Assembly: GCA_900128395.1 (NCBI GenBank)
Contig: LT649659.1
Coordinates: 2,210 to 17,040, forward strand
Direction: 5' to 3'
DNA length: 14,831 bases
DNA from: Stramenopiles sp. TOSAG23-2
Taxonomy: Eukaryota; Sar
Under the pieces are notes generated by a model that made no database searches, was not told the origin of the DNA, and saw only the letters and a list, made by a program, of their open reading frames with translations. Numbering within the stretch: the first letter of the stretch is position 1; each line of letters opens with the position of its first letter. Positions 7,367 through 14,831 of this stretch are shown here, piece by piece. A program made the position numbers and the translations under genes.

Positions 7367-9217
7367 ATGAAAAAAATGAAATTAGGTGCGAAAATCAAAG
7401 AGACGAAAATTGTCGATACAGACGAGTTAGATCGGGCTGAAGATATGTTAGAAGAGAAAGACTATTCTGGTGCAGCAACGATAGCTGACGAATTATTATT
7501 AAAAGTTCCATCAATTACTGATCTTACATCACTATCACGTGCTGCATTGCTTAAGGGTAAAATAATAACGTTGCCATTGGTAGATCAACTACTTGATGAA
7601 AATCAAGAAAATCCAAGTCGAGAAATGTTTCACGGCGCATGGGATTTATTTCAACTTGCCGTGCGTTTAGATCCAGAAAATGAAGAAGCACATGATTGCA
7701 TTGATAATATGAAAGGTATTATGGAAACTACGAATACATCCGTGAAACATGAGGTCAATCATTCTGAACCGCTTGATGTTATTATCGTTGGTGCTGGTGC
7801 TTCTGGAGTTGGGGTTGCATTGATGTTAACCCGTATTTTTGGCCTTGACCCAGAGCGTGTATTGCTTATTGAACGTGGCGATGGTGTAGGCGAGACATTT
7901 AAACAATGGCCAAAAGAAATGCGATTTATTTCTCCAAGTTTTAACCAACAAGGTTGGACAAATTCATTTGATCTGAACTCCATCTTTCATGGTACATCAC
8001 CAGCCTTTACGCTTCATGGTGAACATCCCACTGGTGCGCAATATGCTAAATATCTCCATGCATTGACTGAGAATGCTAATTTAAAGATCCGAGCAAAAAC
8101 AGAAGTCACATCAGTAAAACCATTTGCAAATGGAAAAGATGGCTTCAACGTGGATGTTGTATCTGTTGATAAAGTTAACATGGAGACACTTAGTGCTCGT
8201 TACGTAATATGGGCCGCTGGGGAATTCCAATATCCTCGAGTTGGTGGTGGAAAAAAAGGAAATGATTCGGCATTATTTCCTGGTGCTGAACACTGTATTC
8301 ATAATTCTAGTGTACGAAGTTGGAGCGAGTTATCTGGTGATGATTTTGTCATCATTGGCGGATATGAAAGTGGTATAGATGCAGCATCAAATCTTTCAAT
8401 ATGTGGTAAGAAATGCACAGTTGTTTCTTCTACTGCATATTGGCGTGTTACTACTGAAGACCCATCAACGGAGCTGGCCCCATATACAGCAGATCGACTT
8501 CGAAGAGCTTGTGCCTCGTCAACTCCACCACGATTGCTTGCCCCTTTTCGTGTATTTAAAGTCGAGCAAGTGAGTGAGGAGGGGATCAACCCAGGATATA
8601 TTGTCCATGCAAAACGTGGCCCAGCAGTCGTTCATAGTGGTGGTGAGCATCGTATCCCCGTGTTATTACCTAATAATAATTCTGCTTCTAAAAAAAATAA
8701 ACCAAATGACGAAGATTCCACGGATGATGATGTTTCAAGATTATTTACAGCGCACCCACCAATTTTATGCGCAGGTTTTGAAGGTAGTGTTCGTTTGGGA
8801 GTTGCAAAGGATTTATTTGATTGGGTCAAAATGGATGATGATAGTATCAGTGATGATGAAAGTTCCAACGAAGAATGTGGTGTAGATGTAGATGATGTAA
8901 AAGTTGATACTGTTCATGAGGAGAAACAAGATGATTCTAAAGAAGAAGATGGCTGTGCCTTGAGCTCTCCACAACTTAGCGAGTTTGATGAAAGTACAAA
9001 AACGCCAGGTCTATTTCTTGTTGGTCCAGCAGTACGACACCAAGATCTTTCATTTTGCTTTATCTATAAATTTCGACAACGTTTTGGAGTTGTTGCGGAT
9101 ACCATTGCACAAGGACTTGGATATAGCACAGACAAAGCTGTGGAGGATGCTCGAGACATGAATATGTATATGGATGACTTCACCTGCTGTAAATCTGCAT
9201 GTGGAGAGACATGTTAA
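7367..9217 (+). CDS. FAD/NAD(P)-dependent oxidoreductase (flavin monooxygenase-like) with TPR-like N-terminus
   Basis: Encodes 616 residues. Residues 20-116 are helical and TPR-like (AWDLFQLAVRLDPENEEA at 91-108). The catalytic part starts with a Rossmann FAD site DVIIVGAGASG (137-147) and acidic ER at 169-170. A WAAGEFQYP motif (282-290) and FPGAEH (304-309) follow, similar in placement to the flavin-monooxygenase signature, and then a second dinucleotide site VIIGGYESG (328-336) for NAD(P)H. The C-terminal FAD-fold end is clear: FLVGPAVRHQDLSFCFIYKF (550-569). Such proteins use NAD(P)H to reduce flavin; the substrate here is unknown. Odd points are an acidic Asp/Glu-rich insert (about 487-530), a further hydrophilic insert near 435-455, and a C-terminal cluster CCKSACGETC (607-616) that could be redox-active or bind metal. 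There is no obvious targeting peptide. The start has A at -3, and AATAAA lies at 9291-9296. It resembles bacterial flavoproteins fused to a eukaryotic extension, so old transfer is possible. Confidence 0.85.
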   Translation: MKKMKLGAKIKETKIVDTDELDRAEDMLEEKDYSGAATIADELLLKVPSITDLTSLSRAALLKGKIITLPLVDQLLDENQENPSREMFHGAWDLFQLAVRLDPENEEAHDCIDNMKGIMETTNTSVKHEVNHSEPLDVIIVGAGASGVGVALMLTRIFGLDPERVLLIERGDGVGETFKQWPKEMRFISPSFNQQGWTNSFDLNSIFHGTSPAFTLHGEHPTGAQYAKYLHALTENANLKIRAKTEVTSVKPFANGKDGFNVDVVSVDKVNMETLSARYVIWAAGEFQYPRVGGGKKGNDSALFPGAEHCIHNSSVRSWSELSGDDFVIIGGYESGIDAASNLSICGKKCTVVSSTAYWRVTTEDPSTELAPYTADRLRRACASSTPPRLLAPFRVFKVEQVSEEGINPGYIVHAKRGPAVVHSGGEHRIPVLLPNNNSASKKNKPNDEDSTDDDVSRLFTAHPPILCAGFEGSVRLGVAKDLFDWVKMDDDSISDDESSNEECGVDVDDVKVDTVHEEKQDDSKEEDGCALSSPQLSEFDESTKTPGLFLVGPAVRHQDLSFCFIYKFRQRFGVVADTIAQGLGYSTDKAVEDARDMNMYMDDFTCCKSACGETC

Positions 9218-10038
9218 GTTTTATTTTTTTTCACTATGTTACAAAAGCATGTGTCATAAAATGTAAAAATATGATTACGAGGTTTAAAAGAATAAAAATT
9301 TTTGATATTCTAATATAGCTATAAATATAATACGAGCAACAAATAATAAAAAACACTTTGTTTTTTTTTTACGTCAAATCAACAACGTACGAAGTGTAAT
9401 AACTTTTAAGATTTAACCACAATTTAACCACATTCATACAAGAAGTATATTTACCTGTTGGATTATTTATAAAAAGAAGAGTCTTTAATCAATTATTTCC
9501 TCCTGGTCTTGTACAGTAGCTATGGTAGACTATCCTCGTAGTATGTCATTGCTATAAAATTATATATGTATTCCCTTAATTGTGCAATTTACTATTACAT
9601 ATCATATTAATATATATTTAAATATATATATACAGTATATATATATCCAGATGAAATTTGCGGATATTTCTACTTCGTATCATATATTTTTATATTTTCA
9701 TTTTGTTGTTTGGAATTTCAGAAGGAAGGCGCACAGTTTGTAGACGGCAAGCCTTAAGGCAAGCCAGCAAGATGCCAAGTGAAAAAAAATTACGTCAGAT
9801 GTGATATTTCAGAAAAAATAGAAATTTTTTTGTTATCGGTTATCCTTGCCATCAACACTGTTCTTCTTCCATCACTGTGTTATTCATTGTAATTTTATAT
9901 TTGATGATGGAAAGATAAATTATTGTATTGTTTCCACTGGATTCTCTGAATTTGGATGGGTACTATTTGCATCATTTAAAGACGTAGTTGGCAACATCAT
10001 ATGGCTGGGTACACCAACATTCCTCCCTGCTGCTGCTG
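9218..10038. other. Convergent intergenic spacer between oxidoreductase and Myb genes
   Basis: Both flanking genes end here, so the region should hold two 3' UTRs. It is AT-rich, with TA runs near 9600-9650 and a T tract near 9360. A more GC-rich patch at about 9727-9778 contains GGCAAGCC twice (9746-9753 and 9758-9765) and the palindrome GCCTTAAGGC (9751-9760). A 69-codon plus-strand frame at 9846-10055 has no protein-like character and overlaps the Myb 3' end, so I leave it out. Confidence 0.5.
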
Positions 10039-11835
10039 TTAAATTTGACGTTTAGCATTTACATCCAAACCACTTCCATTGTTACCGATTGCTGCCATAG
10101 GCAATTGATGCTCCATATTTGATATCCCTCCCATCGTTGTCGGTAATGGTGCAATTGATGCTGCGATGGATGCTCCTGGTGTTGGTATTGCATTTAACAA
10201 ACTACTATTACTACTACTTATAAGTGCTCGTATCTTGGCTAATGCAGCACTATCGGCACCACCATCTTGTAATTTTTGTTGCTGTTGCTGCAAAAGATGC
10301 AAAGCTAATAATTGTTGTTGCTGTTGTTCGAACAGCTTTTGCATTTGGTTATTTAATAATAATTGTTGCTGTTGTTGCTGCTGAAAAATTTGACGATTTT
10401 GGCGTGCAAATATTTCTTGTTGTTGCAATGTAAGTGTTGGTACGTTATATAATGCATTTGGTAGTTGTTGAGTGTGCATTGAAATATTTGAAGAAGGGGA
10501 AGTAGAAGGATTCCCAACTTCCGTAAACTTTAATGATGATGATGACTGTTTTTGTTGTCGTTTTTTCCCCTGTGTATGATCAAATGTGACCTCATTTGCA
10601 CTTTTGGTATATTTTGGAACACGTGTCAATGATTTCCATCTAATTTTTACAGCATTTTCTGTGCGTCCTTCAAGCATACTAGCAATTTTACTCCATTTAT
10701 TTCCCAAACGTGCTTGTTCTTTCAACAAAAAATCATCCTCTTCATAGGACCAATTTCCACGTTTAATTTTAGGATTTAAATGGTTATTCCATCGTTCACG
10801 GCATTGCTTTGTACTTCTTCCTTGGATTTCTGATGCAACCCTTGCCCAATCAATGATATTTCCAGTAAGATTAACCGCAGGCAAATTGGTAGTATTCCCT
10901 CCATTAGCTTTCATATTATTGAGTTCAACAGCTCCATTTGTTGTAATATTGCTAACTAGAGCATCCCTTTTACCTTGCAATTTCAAATCGGTACTACCTG
11001 TTCCAGATATTTTATCTACATCATTTGGTGTACTTCTTGTTGTTGAAATTGTAGCATCTGCATTAGTTGGAATCATTGTAGTCGTCGTTGTTGTATTTAC
11101 ATTTACATATCCACGCTGTTCTTGTTGTTCCTTTAATTGCAAAAGTCTCTCTGCATTCTTTTCCTTTCGTTTCGCTTCTTCTGCCGCGATTTCTCTCTTA
11201 TCGTTTTCCTCTTTTATTTTTAAAAATATTTGTTTACGATGTTTTTGTCTTGCCAATTCTTCATAGTAGACACGTACTAATAATTCATCTTCTTCTTTGT
11301 CCCATTGACCCTTCCTCAAACCCGGTTTTAATACTTTATTCCATCGTTGCGAACATTGTACATGGTTTCTACCTGGCACATGTTGCGCAATTGATTTCCA
11401 ATTTTTGCAATTATATCGTTTCACTGCTAATACTAATTCATCATCTTCCCATCGATCCCATTTGCGGGGAACAGTTAAACCAGATAATGCATATTCCGAT
11501 ATTCTCTTTGTGTTTCGTGATACTGGAGAAGAAGAAAAAGATGATGATGATGGCACCGCCGTTTTCCTATGATTTATTTTGCGTTTTTTTTTTATTCCAA
11601 CTATTTTATTATTGCTTACGTTGGAATTATTGGTACTATCGCTTTTATTCGTTTTGCAATTACCATTAGTACTGCTACTGTTGCTATTGTTTGCTTTGCG
11701 TTTATTACTATTACTATCATTATTTTTATTACCATTATTATTCCCTTCGTCTACAATTTCATCATTATCATTCTCAATATCATTACTATATAATCGAGCT
11801 GCAAAATTTGCTAATGCTTCCATCTGCTTTGCCAT
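10039..11835 (-). CDS. R1R2R3-Myb transcription factor with split R2 repeat
   Basis: Encodes 598 residues from ATG at 11835; an in-frame TAG lies upstream with no earlier ATG. Three Myb repeats are visible. R1 is at about 123-171 with W126, W146 and W165. R2 begins at 173 with GQWDKEEDELLVRVYYEEL and W178, is interrupted, and resumes at 328 with DWARVASEIQGRSTKQCRERW (W330, W349). R3 is at 357-404 with W362, W381 and W400. The insert (about 195-327) begins with a charged Lys/Glu helix and continues as a Thr/Asn-rich low-complexity linker. The N-terminus is Asn/Ser-rich with a basic KKKRKINHRK stretch (82-91) likely to be a nuclear localisation signal. The C-terminal half has poly-Gln tracts (471-523), typical of activation domains. 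Three-repeat Myb proteins in animals, plants and protists mostly regulate cell-cycle genes; here that role is an inference. The R2 second half and R3 carry the usual DNA-recognition residues (KQCRERWNNHLNP; ENAVKIRWKSL). Confidence 0.9.
   Translation of the reverse strand: MAKQMEALANFAARLYSNDIENDNDEIVDEGNNNGNKNNDSNSNKRKANNSNSSSTNGNCKTNKSDSTNNSNVSNNKIVGIKKKRKINHRKTAVPSSSSFSSSPVSRNTKRISEYALSGLTVPRKWDRWEDDELVLAVKRYNCKNWKSIAQHVPGRNHVQCSQRWNKVLKPGLRKGQWDKEEDELLVRVYYEELARQKHRKQIFLKIKEENDKREIAAEEAKRKEKNAERLLQLKEQQEQRGYVNVNTTTTTTMIPTNADATISTTRSTPNDVDKISGTGSTDLKLQGKRDALVSNITTNGAVELNNMKANGGNTTNLPAVNLTGNIIDWARVASEIQGRSTKQCRERWNNHLNPKIKRGNWSYEEDDFLLKEQARLGNKWSKIASMLEGRTENAVKIRWKSLTRVPKYTKSANEVTFDHTQGKKRQQKQSSSSLKFTEVGNPSTSPSSNISMHTQQLPNALYNVPTLTLQQQEIFARQNRQIFQQQQQQQLLLNNQMQKLFEQQQQQLLALHLLQQQQQKLQDGGADSAALAKIRALISSSNSSLLNAIPTPGASIAASIAPLPTTMGGISNMEHQLPMAAIGNNGSGLDVNAKRQI
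10267..10425 (-). repeat. CAA/CAG-rich poly-glutamine tracts in the Myb gene
   Basis: Three clusters of Gln codons (about residues 471-523, longest run seven) lie in the C-terminal part of the Myb protein. Mixed CAA and CAG codons suggest the tract is maintained for its protein product but prone to slippage. Confidence 0.8.
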
Positions 11836-11855
11836 TCGATTTTCTTCTATTGTTT

Positions 11856-11862
11856 TGACGTC
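11856..11862 (-). promoter_or_regulatory. TGACGTC (bZIP/CRE-like) site before the Myb start
   Basis: The motif lies about 20 bp upstream of the Myb ATG. TGACGT is the core recognised by many bZIP factors, including stramenopile aureochromes, but a single short match is weak evidence. Confidence 0.2.
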
Positions 11863-12361
11863 TCTGCACTGGTCAGTTTGTTTATTTAAATCCTTTTTCC
11901 CAGAAGTACCCTACAGGATTTATCAAAAAAAATATTTGCTCGTCTGGATCACGTAAATAAAAAAGTTTCAAACTAGGTTAAAAAATTTTTCTTGCTTCTC
12001 TTCTTTAAAAACACTATGCAAAACAATTTTCCTCAACAACACTGTAGTAGATTTTGTTACAAGTTCGTTAACAATTAGTTTTAAAACCTTTCTTCACTTT
12101 TTCTTTATTTTTGTTTTGACACGTTTGCAACGTTTCTGTTTTCATCTTTGTGAAACAAAAATATATGTTCTTTTTTATTTTAATTTTTCGTCTAACTTAT
12201 GGTTCTTTTGTGCCGCAGGTACTACAAGTAAATAGCATTAGAAAAAAATCTTTTTTTACTCGGACCAAAAAGTGTATGTGTGCATGTTAATGTAGCTATA
12301 ATTATAATACAATAATACCACCGCTCCTTTTTGTGGGTCATGTGATGTATGGTCAGGGAGA

Positions 12362-12392
12362 AACAGGAAAAATTCCGGCTGAAATGATGAAA
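12362..12392. repeat. Sequence related to the terminus of the fold-back element
   Basis: ACAGGAAAAATTCCGGCTG followed by AAATGATGAAAGC matches, with two small insertions, the reverse complement of the right end of the 6134-6345 element and its flank. TCCGGCTGAAAT is exact over 12 bases. No matching second arm was found nearby, so this may be a solo end or relic. Confidence 0.5.
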
Positions 12393-12637
12393 GCCTGGAA
12401 AGCAAATATAGTGCTCTATACTAATACCAGGTAGTGCTATATAATGTATTATTATTATTTTTAAAAAAATATATTATTATTATCTATAATAATATCATAA
12501 GTTATGTATAGATAGTACGAAAGAAACGAAAGAGCAGAGCGGGGGTGAGAATCAGTAACGAAAATAACAAGATATATATTCATTACCTATATATATTTAT
12601 CACATATATATAATTATTACAGATATTATATTTAACA

Positions 12638-14662
12638 ATGGGTACATCATCATCGTATTTTTTATTTAGTGGGGATAACGTAATTAGAAAGAAAAGTAAA
12701 TTATTATCCGATATTAGTAGAAATAATACATCAGCAAGTAGTGGGTTATTAGTACAACGTTGTTCTCCTTTGGAATATTTACCGTCTGTTATTGCGAAGA
12801 TGGTATGTGGCTATTTAAATGCAGGATCATGTTGGTCTTTTTCATCGACTTGTAAAAATAATTATTTTCTAGTAATGAAACGTTTGCAAAGTTACCGATT
12901 AGTATATGCAGCAAAAGATGGTTTAACAGATGTAGTTATACAAACATTAAAAATTAATAATATAAATGTTAATATGAGGGCAGATATTCTAGATGAAGCG
13001 GATGATTATTACGGGAAAACAGCATTGCATTATGCAATCACCGGAGAGACAATAAACAAAGAAATGGCAGTAGCATTAATTGGTCATAAAGATATTGATT
13101 TGAACTGCATCGCATATGCCGTCTCGTATGATAGGGGCTATACACGAATGGAAGAAGATTTGAAAGACCAAAATTTATTTCAATCTAGATTCGATACATT
13201 TCGTGTACGTAAAAATAATAATGATGATGATAACAACATTATGATTAGTAATGAAAATGGAGTCACGCCTCTTATATCTTTAGCATTAATGGATTTTGAT
13301 GATATTCTTTCAGAAAATTATGTATCTAGTATATATATAACAAATTTATTATTAAACCATCCAAATATCAATACACAAGTGAAAGGTGGTCCAGATTCGA
13401 CTACTGCTTTTATGTATGCAAATGAAAACAATAGAAGTTTAATTCAATATTTGAATCAACATTTACTTCAACGCATTGCTAATGTAATTGAAAATGATGA
13501 TAATAATATTAATGAACTGAACGATAATGGCGATACGTTATTAAACATAGCAATTGCAGAGGGAAATGAGGGGGCATTTGATGCATTGATGAAAGTTAAA
13601 TCTATTGATATCAATTGCACAAATGCTAGACAAGCACCGATCGCACAAATTTTTCAAACTGGTCCTATTAATTCACTTCATTTTGATATGTTTCTTAAAT
13701 TAATAGAAAAAAGTCAAAACAATGTAAATAGTAATAATAAAATTATGCTTGATGTGAATGGGCAATCCCATCCTGATCATGCAAGGGAAGATGGTTGTAC
13801 GGCATTGTTTTACCTGGCGAAAATGTCTGATAGTAATTTCGATCACATGGATCTGGAAGATGATGTTATCCATGATATGCTATATGATGTTGTACATGCT
13901 TTATTGAAGAATTCGGATATTGATGTAAATCTCAGTTCAGATTATGAAGTAACTCCATTATTTGCTTCTATACAATGGGGAAGCATTGAGTTTACTGAAT
14001 TATTATTGCAACAAGAAAAAATCAATGTCAAAGGTTCTTTACATTATTGCTTGAATGTAATAAAAGAAGATGGCAATTTGAGTCGCAATGCACATTTTGA
14101 TTTATTATTGCAATGCAAAAAAATAAATGTCAATTCACTATCCAATATTACATATCAAGGCATGTATAGATTTTATCCTGCAATATCATTAGCGATTTTA
14201 GTTAATAATATGTATGCGTTTAACAAATTATTAAATCATAAACAAATCAAAATTGATGTTAGAACTACTTGTCATGGTGGAACTCCATTATTTGAAGCGA
14301 TACGTGAACAAAATATAAAAGCAGTTGAGTTGTTGTTAGAGTCAGGTGCGAATGTTGAGATAGCCCTTAGACGATTTTTACATCCAACAAATTTAAGTTG
14401 TATACAATTTCAGTGTGAAGATTGTAGTAATAATGTTGCTGAAAGATTTCGTTGTTTAAATTGGGAAGGTGTCACTCCATTAATGCTTGCAGTGCAACAA
14501 GATAATTTCGAAATTGTGGAAATGCTTATTAAGGCAGGTGCTAATATTAACGTAAAAAATAAAATTGGTGAAAAAGCTATGAATTTTACAACAAAAGATA
14601 TTCCTAACATTGAACGAAAGAATACAGAGAAAATTAGATTTGCATTAGAACAAAAGTGTTAA
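12638..14662 (+). CDS. F-box-like ankyrin-repeat protein with a possible N-myristoylation signal
   Basis: Encodes 674 residues. The N-terminus MGTSSS fits the N-myristoylation pattern (Gly2, Ser6), so membrane attachment is possible. Residues 43-80 look like an F-box: LEYLPSVIAKMVCGYLNAG, then SFSSTCKNNYF. About nine ankyrin repeats follow, many degenerate and separated by inserts: about 90-112, 124-158 (GKTALHYAITG), 206-248, 296-330, 384-432, 436-465 (VTPLFASIQWG), 512-542, 546-575 (GTPLFEAIREQNIKAVELLL) and 608-642 (GVTPLMLAVQQDNFEIVEML). Between the last two, residues 576-607 carry Cys588, Cys593, Cys596 and Cys606, perhaps a degenerate zinc-binding insert. Ankyrin repeats bind proteins; with an F-box the protein could be an SCF substrate receptor, but this is an inference. 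Several repeats end DIDVN, DIDLN or KINVN, a feature of protist ankyrin families. AATAAA at 14705-14710 is a likely polyadenylation signal. No membrane helix is seen. Confidence 0.88.
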   Translation: MGTSSSYFLFSGDNVIRKKSKLLSDISRNNTSASSGLLVQRCSPLEYLPSVIAKMVCGYLNAGSCWSFSSTCKNNYFLVMKRLQSYRLVYAAKDGLTDVVIQTLKINNINVNMRADILDEADDYYGKTALHYAITGETINKEMAVALIGHKDIDLNCIAYAVSYDRGYTRMEEDLKDQNLFQSRFDTFRVRKNNNDDDNNIMISNENGVTPLISLALMDFDDILSENYVSSIYITNLLLNHPNINTQVKGGPDSTTAFMYANENNRSLIQYLNQHLLQRIANVIENDDNNINELNDNGDTLLNIAIAEGNEGAFDALMKVKSIDINCTNARQAPIAQIFQTGPINSLHFDMFLKLIEKSQNNVNSNNKIMLDVNGQSHPDHAREDGCTALFYLAKMSDSNFDHMDLEDDVIHDMLYDVVHALLKNSDIDVNLSSDYEVTPLFASIQWGSIEFTELLLQQEKINVKGSLHYCLNVIKEDGNLSRNAHFDLLLQCKKINVNSLSNITYQGMYRFYPAISLAILVNNMYAFNKLLNHKQIKIDVRTTCHGGTPLFEAIREQNIKAVELLLESGANVEIALRRFLHPTNLSCIQFQCEDCSNNVAERFRCLNWEGVTPLMLAVQQDNFEIVEMLIKAGANINVKNKIGEKAMNFTTKDIPNIERKNTEKIRFALEQKC

Positions 14663-14831
14663 TGTGCGAGAGAAGTGAAAAAAGGGAGAGCGTTTTGAAA
14701 TTAAAATAAAAAAATGAAAAATTAAAATCCTGTATATATAATTATGTCGTATATATATAATATATATTATATATATTATTATAAAAGTACATATAGATAT
14801 ACGAGTGTATATATCTTTATTAATAAATACA

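Larger units (their letters stand above)
11836..12637. promoter_or_regulatory. Divergent promoter region of the Myb and ankyrin genes
   Basis: An 802-bp spacer between the two diverging starts. The left part is T-rich; the middle has a GC-richer patch at about 12340-12410, part of which matches the end of the fold-back element at 6134. The right part is TA-rich up to the ankyrin start (ACAATGG, A at -3 and G at +4). Only very short ORFs are present. Confidence 0.5.

Noticed and set aside
10853-11669. Plus-strand frames of 137 and 193 codons opposite the Myb gene
   Set aside because: They are antisense to clear Myb repeats and low-complexity coding; their hydrophobic Leu/Val/Phe runs are the complement of Asn/Lys/Gln codons.

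Overview
The window reads as nuclear DNA of an AT-rich, gene-dense microbial eukaryote. The long genes are uninterrupted by visible introns, use the standard code and are separated by very AT-rich spacers with TA microsatellites and T tracts. Content is eukaryotic: a nucleolar ribosome-assembly protein, a three-repeat Myb factor, F-box-like/LRR and F-box-like/ankyrin proteins. The best guess is a stramenopile (diatom or relative). The support is a GYVFK...GLGYY motif in the N-terminus of the NOL6 homologue and the style of the short 28-residue LRR protein. This placement rests on memory of such families and is not proven.

Layout, left to right. 1-1870 (minus): N-terminal half of a NOL6/Utp22 (Nrap) homologue, running off the left edge. 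1871-2829: AT-rich spacer holding a plus-strand tRNA-Cys(GCA)-like 5' half that runs into a T6 tract. 2830-4557 (minus): large divergent LRR protein. 4797-4964 (plus): convincing 55-codon small ORF. 5171-5902 (minus): compact F-box-like LRR protein with five near-perfect 28-residue repeats. 5903-6575: divergent promoter region containing a 72-bp tandem duplication and a roughly 210-bp fold-back (MITE-like) inverted repeat. 6576-6812 (plus): small two-helix membrane protein. 7367-9217 (plus): FAD/NAD(P) oxidoreductase with a TPR-like N-terminal extension and a Cys-rich tail. 9218-10038: convergent spacer. 10039-11835 (minus): R1R2R3 Myb protein whose second repeat is split by an insert of about 130 residues. 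11836-12637: divergent spacer with a sequence related to the end of the fold-back element. 12638-14662 (plus): F-box-like ankyrin protein with a possible N-myristoylation signal.

The genes do not form an evident pathway. They look like an ordinary stretch of a protist chromosome with housekeeping genes (NOL6, Myb, perhaps the oxidoreductase) interspersed with fast-evolving F-box/LRR/ankyrin proteins. The points most worth a second look are the split Myb R2 repeat, the tRNA half followed by a possible Pol III terminator, and the fold-back element with a related end 6 kb away. I did not find a clearly new multi-gene system.
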